Below are positions 7,605 to 14,367 of a stretch of 16,049 nt of DNA, in pieces (positions within the stretch are counted from its first letter, which is position 1; every line of letters starts with the position of its first letter). Source of the stretch: Actinomycetota bacterium (lineage in GTDB: Bacteria > Actinomycetota > Humimicrobiia > Humimicrobiales > Humimicrobiaceae); assembly GCA_023379515.1 (NCBI GenBank), contig JAMCQQ010000177.1, positions 1-16,049 of the forward strand. The letters run 5' to 3'. The notes below the pieces were generated by a model. It worked only from the letters and a program-made list of their open reading frames with translations, ran no database searches and was not told where the DNA came from. The position numbers and the translations under genes are program-made.

Positions 7605-9419
7605 ATGGAAAGAATTTTTCAATATCCTCTTATTTCAATAATTATAGTCAATTTAAATGGTAAAGATTATCTTAATACCTGCCTTGACAGTATCAAAAAC
7701 CTTAATTATCCGAAAGATAAGCTTGAAATAATAATAGTTGATAACGGCTCAACGGATGATTCGGTTCAATTTCTTGCCGGCAGCTATCCTGAAGTCAAAG
7801 TGATAAGAAATGACTTTAATAAAGGATTTGCTGTTGCAAATAACCAGGGTGCCAGGGCAGCAAACGGAGAATATGTTGCTTTTTTAAACAATGATACAAA
7901 GGTGGATGTAAACTGGCTCACAGAGCTTCTCAAGCCTGTTTATAAAGACGCAGAGGTCGTCTGTGCGGGATCCAAAGTGCTTTCAATGGATGGTAAAACC
8001 ATTGATTTTGTTGGCGGTATGGTTAATTTTGAAGGCAAGGGCTTCCAGATAGATTATGGTCTTGACAGACAGAAAGACATATATGACGAGAACAAGTATC
8101 TGCCTTTTGTAAATGGCGGAGCAATGCTTGTAAACAGGCAGGTATTTCTGGACGCCGGCGGTTTTGACGAGGATTTCTTTGCCTATTATGAAGATGTGGA
8201 TTTTGGCTGGAGGCTTTGGGTCCTTGGATACAGGGTTATTTTTGCTCCCAAATCTATCGTATATCACGTGCATCATGGCACCTCGAAAATATTCAGTGAG
8301 GATAAGCTGAGGTTTTTAAAAGAAAGAAATGCACTTTATTCGGTTTTTAAAAACTATGATGATAAAAACCTTGCAAAAGTTTTTTCCGGAACGCTGGCAA
8401 GTATCTATAACCGTATTTTTGTTGATATAAAATTTGATTATAAAAAATATTATGACTTTACATTAAAGGGGCCGGAGGGTCAAGCTGAGAAGGCACCGCG
8501 GCCAAGCGGACCCGGGGAACAAAGCATATCGGTACCTGCTGCTTATGATGCTCAAAATGGTGCTGCCGGAGGCTTGCCGGGCATTTCTATCGGCAATGAA
8601 CCTTTAAGCTCTTTGATGGCAGTAAAAAGCTTTTTTGATGAGCTGCCTAAATTAAAAGAAAAAAGAGCAAAAATACAAGCCGGCAGGAAAAGGGATGATA
8701 AGGCGGTTTTTACATATTTCAAGGGCCAGTTTCTTGCCGTTTCACCTGACCTCCAGTACCAGAGGAATCAGATTGATATTTTAAAGTCTCTGGGAATTTA
8801 TGAGATTTTTGAAAAGCAGATTAAAAGGACCGTGCTGATAGTTTCAAGCGAAATAGTCTCAAAAAATATGGCCGGACCTGCAATCAGGGTATGGAATTTT
8901 GCAAAAATACTTTCCGAGCACATGAATGTAATTCTGGCAATTCCCAATGAAAGCAACCTGGCTGGTCAGGTTTTTGAGATCGTTCGGTACAGTGATGAAA
9001 GCACCCTTAAAAATATCATAAATCAGTCGGATATAGTGCTTTGCGGCGGAATGACATTTTCCAAGTTTAAATGTATCAGGAATTCCGATAAATATATCAT
9101 CATGGATATTTATGATCCTTATAATCTTGCCACACTTGTCGAATATAAGGACGAGACGATGGAAAAGCAGCTTGATATTTACAAGTCGGTGCATTTTATT
9201 GCCAATGAGATGCTTTATTATGGAGACTTTTACATCTGCGCCTCAGAGCGTCAGAGAGATTTCTGGATGGGTATGCTGGCCGCATTAAACAGGGTTAATC
9301 CTTATTCCTATAACCAGGATCCTCAAATGAGGAAATTGATCGATGTCGTTCCTTTTGGGCTGCCGTCAAATAAGCCTGTTCACACCGGGCAAGATTATAA
9401 GGATCATAAATATCCATGA
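7605..9419 (+). CDS. GT2-GT4 fusion glycosyltransferase, N-terminal part ending at a premature TGA
   Basis: First 604 codons of a gene whose frame continues to 10226. Residues 1-280 are a complete GT2 domain: ISIIIVNLNGKDYL, VDNGSTDDS (45-53), NKGFAVANNQG, FLNNDT (93-98, DxD region) and FFAYYEDVDFGWR (191-203). A Gly/Pro/Ala-rich, GC-rich linker (about 288-328) and a basic helix follow. The second domain starts near 408 with TVLIVSSEIVSKNMAGPAIR, the N-terminal lobe of a GT4-like enzyme family. The frame reaches VVPFGLPSNKPVHTG and then enters a 49-bp tract (9388-9436) that is an exact inverted copy of this gene's bases 9083-9131. This adds QDYKDHKYP and two consecutive TGA codons (9417-9422). 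As sequenced, the GT2 domain could still be made and work alone, but the GT4 domain is cut before its donor-binding lobe. Confidence 0.85.
   Translation: MERIFQYPLISIIIVNLNGKDYLNTCLDSIKNLNYPKDKLEIIIVDNGSTDDSVQFLAGSYPEVKVIRNDFNKGFAVANNQGARAANGEYVAFLNNDTKVDVNWLTELLKPVYKDAEVVCAGSKVLSMDGKTIDFVGGMVNFEGKGFQIDYGLDRQKDIYDENKYLPFVNGGAMLVNRQVFLDAGGFDEDFFAYYEDVDFGWRLWVLGYRVIFAPKSIVYHVHHGTSKIFSEDKLRFLKERNALYSVFKNYDDKNLAKVFSGTLASIYNRIFVDIKFDYKKYYDFTLKGPEGQAEKAPRPSGPGEQSISVPAAYDAQNGAAGGLPGISIGNEPLSSLMAVKSFFDELPKLKEKRAKIQAGRKRDDKAVFTYFKGQFLAVSPDLQYQRNQIDILKSLGIYEIFEKQIKRTVLIVSSEIVSKNMAGPAIRVWNFAKILSEHMNVILAIPNESNLAGQVFEIVRYSDESTLKNIINQSDIVLCGGMTFSKFKCIRNSDKYIIMDIYDPYNLATLVEYKDETMEKQLDIYKSVHFIANEMLYYGDFYICASERQRDFWMGMLAALNRVNPYSYNQDPQMRKLIDVVPFGLPSNKPVHTGQDYKDHKYP
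9083..9131 (+). repeat. 49-bp inverted repeat, source arm
   Basis: It encodes the SDKYIIMDIYDPYNL part of the GT4-like domain, which reads as native coding sequence in frame with both sides. It is the exact reverse complement of 9388-9436. Confidence 0.93.
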
Positions 9420-9436
9420 TGATATATTTATCGGAA
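9388..9436 (-). repeat. 49-bp inverted repeat, acceptor arm carrying two in-frame TGA codons
   Basis: Perfect reverse complement of 9083-9131 with 256 bp between the arms. Sequence on either side (VVPFGLP before, IIWGGGIYNWFDPLTL after) is in the same reading frame, so this tract replaces rather than shifts the native sequence. Confidence 0.93.
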
Positions 9437-9494
9437 GATAATCTGGGGCGGCGGCATTTACAACTGGTTTGATCCTCTGACATTAATCAAGGCA

Positions 9495-10226
9495 ATGGCA
9501 AAGATTAAAGATATAAGGAAAGATATAAAACTTTATTTCCTGGGTGTCAGGCATCCGAATCCGCAGGTCAAGGAATTGTCGCTTGTAAATGAAACGGTTG
9601 AGCTTGCTGTGCAGCTCGATGTCCTTGATAAAAATGTATTTTTCAATTTTGGATGGACAGAATATGACCAAAGGCAGAATTACTTGCTTGAATCTGACGC
9701 AGGCATAATAACGCATCCAAATCATATCGAGACAAGATTTGCTTTCAGAACAAGAATTCTGGATTATTTCTGGGCAGGACTGCCTGTTATTTCAACCAGA
9801 GGAGATAGTTTAAGCGAGCTTGTTGAAAAAGAAAACCTTGGGGTCACAGTAATGGCAGGGGATGCTGACGGCCTTGCCGAAGCGATAATTTCACTGGCTG
9901 ACAATAAATCTTTTATGCTGGACTGCAGAAAGAATGTAACCGCAATATCGCAGGATTATACCTGGGAAAAAGTATGCGGACCGATAGTAGAATTCTGCAA
10001 GGACCCTGTTTCCAGTGCCGTAAGAAAAAAATTAAGGCCGGACCAGATTCACTCAGGTACCGATGTTCTTGATTATCTGCAAAATTCCGGAAATGCAGGC
10101 GGCCCGGGTGAAAGCAGCAAAAGAAACAAATATCATATATTCAGGAGATTTTTTTACCACCTGTTTAGAAGCGGTCCCAAAAAGACACTGCAATTTTCTT
10201 CCAACTACATAAGAGAAAATAAGTAA
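9495..10226 (+). CDS. GT4-like glycosyltransferase C-terminal lobe (second half of the broken fusion)
   Basis: This is the 3' part of the gene that begins at 7605, in the same frame. Coding similarity starts upstream of this ATG, at about 9435 (KIIWGGGIYNWFDPLTLIKAM), so the 243-residue ORF from ATG 9495 is a fragment rather than an independent gene. It has no Shine-Dalgarno. It carries the donor-binding half: LYFLGVRHPNPQV, VFFNFGWTEYDQRQNYL, HIETRFAFRTRILDYFWAGLPVIS and GDSLSELVE, then a tail rich in Gly/Pro/Ser and basic residues (NSGNAGGPGESSKRNK). In homologues the two halves form one domain. As sequenced, the gene is a pseudogene unless the stops are read through or are a sequence error. 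The stop is 18 bp before the next gene's ATG, so the two genes are probably cotranscribed. Confidence 0.75.
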   Translation: MAKIKDIRKDIKLYFLGVRHPNPQVKELSLVNETVELAVQLDVLDKNVFFNFGWTEYDQRQNYLLESDAGIITHPNHIETRFAFRTRILDYFWAGLPVISTRGDSLSELVEKENLGVTVMAGDADGLAEAIISLADNKSFMLDCRKNVTAISQDYTWEKVCGPIVEFCKDPVSSAVRKKLRPDQIHSGTDVLDYLQNSGNAGGPGESSKRNKYHIFRRFFYHLFRSGPKKTLQFSSNYIRENK

Positions 10227-10244
10227 AAAATAAAAGACTTGTAT

Positions 10245-11330
10245 ATGGAAGATAAATTAAAATCAGAAAACCAAAAATCAAAGACAAGCAAAAAGAGCAT
10301 TATTCTCAGAACCGTAAATGTTGTCATTGTCGCCGGATTGGGAATTTTTCTTGTTTATTACCTGCTCAGGCAGGTTAATTTTGAAGATGTCAAAAATGCT
10401 TTCCTGAATATGTATAAACCTTATCTTATAGTTGGCCTTATCATAATGTTTATAGACAATTATTTCAGGGCATACCAGAAGAAAATACTTATAGGCTCGA
10501 CAAGAATTAGTATGGGGGATTTGTTTCTTGTAACGCTTGTCAGAAATGCATTCAACATGGTCCTTCCGGCAAGGACTGGCGAGCTGTCTTATATTTATGT
10601 GCTCAACAGAAAATTTAAATTTCCGGTGGAAATAGGTGTTTCCACATTAGTGCTGGTTCTTATTTTTGATCTGGTTATAGTTTTTTCCCTGATTGTCATT
10701 TCGATAATCATCGTAGGCATAAACAAGTTTCCGATATCTTCGGTTACGATTATTCTCATAGCTGCAGGGATGCTTGTAATTTCACTTTTGATTTTGTTCT
10801 ATCTCTCAAAAATTATCGGGCTGTTTATAAGACTGCTGAATTTTATCTTTACAAGGACAAGAGCAGGCAAAAACAAATTCCTCCAGTACATTTATAAAAA
10901 ACTTATTGATATTAATAAAAATATCGAAGTGATTAAAAAAAGAAGAATATACTGGAAGGTATATCTGACAGCTCTTGTCATAAGAGTATTGAAATTTACA
11001 TCCTATTATTTCATCATACATGCAATATTAAAACCTATGGGATATGGCATTCAGGACGTAAGTTTCTGGATAATTTTCCTTGGAACAGTAGTTGCAGAGA
11101 TTTCTGCCGTTCTTCCCACACATGCACTGGCGGGTTTCGGCACCTACGAGGGCGCCTTTGCGCTGGCATTTGTGATATTGGGCTTTACAAAACAAATTTC
11201 CATAATAGTCGGTTTTGATTATCACCTGGTAATACTGCTTTTTTCGGTAATACTTGGGGTGATTGCGATAATAATTCTCGTTATGCCATTCTACAAGGTA
11301 AAGGAAGAAGAACCCCGGTTCCTGTCATGA
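10245..11330 (+). CDS. Flippase-like integral membrane protein (UPF0104 / LPG-synthase TM region family)
   Basis: 361 residues from ATG 10245 (an in-frame TTG at 10239 adds two residues and is less likely). About eight hydrophobic segments follow a basic N-terminus (NQKSKTSKKSI). Family marks are LVYYLLRQVNFEDV near the start, a conserved loop FNMVLPARTGELSYIYVL, and PTHALAGFGTYEGAFALAF near the C-terminus. This is the TIGR00374/AglD-type family, found with polyprenyl-linked sugar synthesis and in the membrane part of lysyl-phosphatidylglycerol synthase. No soluble aminoacyl-transfer domain is present, so lipid aminoacylation is unlikely. A role in lipid or lipid-sugar transport is only an inference from context. 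The TGA stop is a single base from the stop of the convergent gene. Confidence 0.85.
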   Translation: MEDKLKSENQKSKTSKKSIILRTVNVVIVAGLGIFLVYYLLRQVNFEDVKNAFLNMYKPYLIVGLIIMFIDNYFRAYQKKILIGSTRISMGDLFLVTLVRNAFNMVLPARTGELSYIYVLNRKFKFPVEIGVSTLVLVLIFDLVIVFSLIVISIIIVGINKFPISSVTIILIAAGMLVISLLILFYLSKIIGLFIRLLNFIFTRTRAGKNKFLQYIYKKLIDINKNIEVIKKRRIYWKVYLTALVIRVLKFTSYYFIIHAILKPMGYGIQDVSFWIIFLGTVVAEISAVLPTHALAGFGTYEGAFALAFVILGFTKQISIIVGFDYHLVILLFSVILGVIAIIILVMPFYKVKEEEPRFLS

Positions 11331-11331
11331 T

Positions 11332-13272
11332 TTAATTTGTGACGATGATATTTAAATCTTCGCTGTGCATATAAATATTTTGTGAGGTGGCGGCAAATTT
11401 TATCACACCTTCACCAGGACTTTCAGCCCGAAGCTCTATCCCTATACTAAGCTGACTTTCAGCTTTAATTTTATATTCCTTAACCCACATATACTTTCCC
11501 TGTCTCAGCCCGGGGCTGTCAGTAATATCTTCTCCTTTTGATACTTCCAGAAATGTTATATTCTTTGGCAGGCTCAATTCAAGGGAAGTAATTATCAGAT
11601 CTTCATCATTATCATTTATAATCTTGTAAAGAACTGTAAATTTTTCTCCGAATTTTATTTCCTTGCTCGAGATTTGATACTGGATTTTAAGGCTTAATTT
11701 CTCACTGACAAGCTTATAAAATACAATGTTTTCTTCAAATCTGGGCCAGCGGCAACTGTCTATTTTTTCAAAATTAAAAAAGGGTATCATTGATTCTTCT
11801 ACATTTACAAAATAGATCTTCCTGCCGCGATGGAGATTATCTTTAATGCCATCCACAGTATATCCCGGGTTGCCCGGGACTATAAATTCAATATTCTTAT
11901 CTTTCTGCTCATATTCATTAATGAAAGCCCCGATGTTAGCCGAAGTTGATGCAGCATAAATTATTGAGTTTTTTTCAACGGTCTTAAAAATTTTATCCCA
12001 GAAAAGATAAATCTCTTCAGGTTTTGAATTATCGGATATTGAATAATTGGCGTAAGCAAGTGTAGCGGGGGCAGCAAGAAAAAGTATCAGAATAAGGATA
12101 AAAATTAAATATTTCGAAAATTGGAACCGTTTTAAGTATTTGTCTTTTTCATTGTTGTTTTTTATAAATTTAATATCAATTCTATTTTTTATTTTATCGA
12201 ATATGAGCTTGATTGAATCAAAAATCAGCATAAATCCGGCTCCAAGAAAAACAGCAGCTATTATTATCGAATCAAGCACCTGATTTTCGGGGGCCCATCC
12301 TATGTATTGAGTTATAATCGCAAGGTTGAAAACTATAAGAAGAATAGATACAATTGCAAATTTTAAATTTTTCCGGAAAAGATAAACAAGTCCCGCAATT
12401 GCAATTATTATCAAAATAAGACCAAAGTTTTTGTAAATTATATTGAAAAAATCCCCGGAAACTTTTAAAAAATTTGCAAAATTTTTATCCCCAAAACTTC
12501 CGCCATGTATAGCGCCTGTCGTATATCTGCCTGTTACATACAGAATAAAATCTTTCAGACTTTTTATGGGTCCATAGCCTTGTGCCGATCTGATGGGGAG
12601 GAAAGCATATAAAGAAAGCGGCAGGCAGAAATATAAGATACTTAAAAGCACAGCTTTTATATTTTTAAGGATTTGAGGTTTTATGATTATTATATAAATG
12701 AGAAGAGATGGTATTACAAAAAAAGCAATTGGATGATCTGTCAGGCTCAAACCAAGACAGGCAAAACAAAAATACAGATATTTTCTCTTTCGTGAATCGT
12801 CAGTTTTTACTTTTTCATGATACAGAAAGGCTGAGTAAATTGTTAAGGCTATATAGAATGTGTTTATGCTGTCAATTTCAAATCTGTTTGCAATAAACCA
12901 GAATGAAGACAGAAAGCCAAATGTCAGCGACGCACTAAGCGCAATTACTTCATTTTTAACAAGCAAATTAATTGCAAGGAACAAGAATAAAACAGTAAGT
13001 GCCCCGAAGACTGCAGAGAGCATATTAAGCCTGTATGCCAGGTCTTTAATTGGCAGCATCGATATAAGTTTTCCAAAAATTGAAAAGGATGGATAGCCTG
13101 TTGGTACAAGCACATACATTTCAGGCACCTGTATTGCAAACCAGCTGGTGTCGCCGCCGACAAGCTTTGGCTCAAGAGTCAGGATATAAATTACAAAAGG
13201 TATCAGAAAAGACAGCGGGGCTGCTATAGCGAGCCTGTATTTCATTATGAAAAGTCTTAACTTATTGTACAT
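11332..13272 (-). CDS. DUF2723-type membrane glycosyltransferase (protein O-mannosyltransferase-like) with C-terminal beta domain
   Basis: 646 residues. The N-terminal two thirds are a multispanning GT-C-like domain. A first TM is followed by the external loop LEPKLVGGDTSWFAIQVPEM with the acidic GGD (39-41) expected at the catalytic position. PTGYPSFSIFGKL (57-69), LPIKDLAYRLNMLSAVFGAL, ANRFEIDSINTFY and LGLSLTDHPIAFF match the DUF2723 pattern. Further TMs lie near 207-225, 284-300, 303-322, 334-355 and 386-405. Residues about 410-640 are extracytoplasmic; the last ~115 look like a beta-sandwich of the DUF11/CARDB kind (FTVLYKIINDNDEDLIITSLEL). It probably transfers a sugar from a polyprenyl-phosphate donor outside the membrane, a donor the GT2 at 13501 could make. 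ATG 13272 has no Shine-Dalgarno but TATAAT lies 6 nt upstream; ATG 13245 (MKYRL) is an alternative start. Confidence 0.85.
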   Translation of the reverse strand: MYNKLRLFIMKYRLAIAAPLSFLIPFVIYILTLEPKLVGGDTSWFAIQVPEMYVLVPTGYPSFSIFGKLISMLPIKDLAYRLNMLSAVFGALTVLFLFLAINLLVKNEVIALSASLTFGFLSSFWFIANRFEIDSINTFYIALTIYSAFLYHEKVKTDDSRKRKYLYFCFACLGLSLTDHPIAFFVIPSLLIYIIIIKPQILKNIKAVLLSILYFCLPLSLYAFLPIRSAQGYGPIKSLKDFILYVTGRYTTGAIHGGSFGDKNFANFLKVSGDFFNIIYKNFGLILIIIAIAGLVYLFRKNLKFAIVSILLIVFNLAIITQYIGWAPENQVLDSIIIAAVFLGAGFMLIFDSIKLIFDKIKNRIDIKFIKNNNEKDKYLKRFQFSKYLIFILILILFLAAPATLAYANYSISDNSKPEEIYLFWDKIFKTVEKNSIIYAASTSANIGAFINEYEQKDKNIEFIVPGNPGYTVDGIKDNLHRGRKIYFVNVEESMIPFFNFEKIDSCRWPRFEENIVFYKLVSEKLSLKIQYQISSKEIKFGEKFTVLYKIINDNDEDLIITSLELSLPKNITFLEVSKGEDITDSPGLRQGKYMWVKEYKIKAESQLSIGIELRAESPGEGVIKFAATSQNIYMHSEDLNIIVTN

Positions 13273-13278
13273 TTTTAA

Positions 13279-13284
13279 ATTATA
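13279..13284 (-). promoter_or_regulatory. Candidate -10 box giving a leaderless transcript of the DUF2723 gene
   Basis: Perfect TATAAT on the minus strand separated from ATG 13272 by 6 nt, so transcription would begin at or next to the start codon. No Shine-Dalgarno is present and the -35 is poor. Confidence 0.4.
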
Positions 13285-13441
13285 ACCATGAATTGATAAT
13301 TTTTGCAGTTTTTTTATAAATTATTTCGAAATTATTTTTGTATTACCGGTAATTTTAGGTAATTATTCCATGAGGAAATCACTAATTTTATATATTTTGA
13401 GACGCACTTTTGTTCTTTCTGATTAAAAAATATCATATTAC

Positions 13442-13450
13442 TGATATAAT
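13442..13450 (+). promoter_or_regulatory. Candidate extended -10 promoter for the GT2 at 13501
   Basis: TGATATAAT (TGn plus perfect TATAAT) about 50 bp before ATG 13501, in the 228-bp divergent gap. The -35 is weak. The rest of the gap is AT-rich; it holds a 12-bp palindrome, ATTACCGGTAAT, at 13342-13353. Confidence 0.45.
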
Positions 13451-13500
13451 TGCTTAAATTGTTGAGTTATCAATAAATTATTATTTTTACAGATTCTGAT

Positions 13501-14250
13501 ATGATAAATGGAAAAAAAGTAATAGTTGTACTTCCCGCATACAATGCTGAGAGAACCTTGCTGCAGACTTATGAAGAGATCCCGAAAGACATAGTTGATG
13601 ATATAATTCTGGTAGATGACGGATCACGCGATAATACTGTCGAAATATCAAAAAAACTAGGCATCCGGACCATTATTCATCCTTCAAACAGGGGATATGG
13701 TGCCAATCAAAAGACCTGCTACCTGGAGGCGTTAAAAAAGAACCCTGATATGATAATTATGCTCCACCCTGATTACCAGTATTCCCCCAGGCTGATATCT
13801 GCAATGGCTTCGATGATATCTTCAGGCCTGTACGATGTTGTACTTGCCTCAAGGATTTTGGGAAGGGGGGCGCTGAGGGGCGGGATGCCGCTTTATAAAT
13901 ATATTTCAAACAGGGTCCTTACAATGATTGAGAATTATATGGTTGGTTACAAGCTGACAGAATATCATACAGGCTATCGGGCATACACCAGTGAAGTTCT
14001 GAAAAATATTCCTTTTATGAAGAATTCCGATGATTTTGTTTTTGATAATGAGATACTTGCACAGATAATATATTTTAAATACAGGATTGCTGAAATTTCA
14101 TGCCCTACAAGGTATTTTCCGGAAGCCTCATCAATAAATTTCAGCAGAAGCGTCAAATATGGTTTTGGAGTTCTTGCAACAGGGCTAAAGTTTTTGGTTC
14201 ATAAAACGAAAATAAAGAAAATAAGCATATTTGTAAAAGATGATAGTTAA
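13501..14250 (+). CDS. GT2 glycosyltransferase, polyprenyl-phosphate sugar synthase (DPM1-like)
   Basis: A 249-residue GT-A enzyme with no TM tail. VIVVLPAYNAERTL (8-21), VDDGSRDNT (38-46), NRGYGANQKTCY and MLHPDYQYSP (87-96, the DxD-equivalent site) are followed by ASR (116-118), LRGGMPLYKYISNR and HTGYRAY (156-162). This is the dolichyl/undecaprenyl-phosphate mannose synthase-like subfamily with an HxDYQY signature. It would act on the cytoplasmic face, moving a hexose from a nucleotide sugar to a polyprenyl phosphate. Two membrane GT-C-like enzymes flank it, which supports a donor-making role. No Shine-Dalgarno precedes the ATG. The sugar and lipid are inferred; a soluble GT2 acting directly on the glycan is the alternative. 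Confidence 0.88.
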   Translation: MINGKKVIVVLPAYNAERTLLQTYEEIPKDIVDDIILVDDGSRDNTVEISKKLGIRTIIHPSNRGYGANQKTCYLEALKKNPDMIIMLHPDYQYSPRLISAMASMISSGLYDVVLASRILGRGALRGGMPLYKYISNRVLTMIENYMVGYKLTEYHTGYRAYTSEVLKNIPFMKNSDDFVFDNEILAQIIYFKYRIAEISCPTRYFPEASSINFSRSVKYGFGVLATGLKFLVHKTKIKKISIFVKDDS

Positions 14251-14367
14251 AATATTGCCGACTATTTGTTAATATAATGATTTAAACAGTAAATAAAATT
14301 AATCTGAATTATCCAAGAGTTGCATTTTATGAATCTTTTATAATTTTTAACCATTTAACCGGATATA

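Noticed and set aside
9417..9422. TGA TGA read through as a recoded amino acid (alternative code or selenocysteine)
   Set aside because: TGA is the normal stop of other genes here (for example at 1384-1386), and both codons lie inside the 49-bp inverted copy, which explains them. I saw no SECIS-like element, though I could not fold the RNA.
9083..9436. Invertible phase switch flanked by the 49-bp inverted repeats
   Set aside because: Inversion of the 256 bp between the arms would leave the TGA codons in place and put antisense sequence in the gene, so neither orientation restores the frame. No invertase gene is nearby.
11295..11335. Terminator hairpin at the end of the flippase-like gene
   Set aside because: GAACC-CC-GGTTC can pair, but the loop is only two bases and no T-tract follows.
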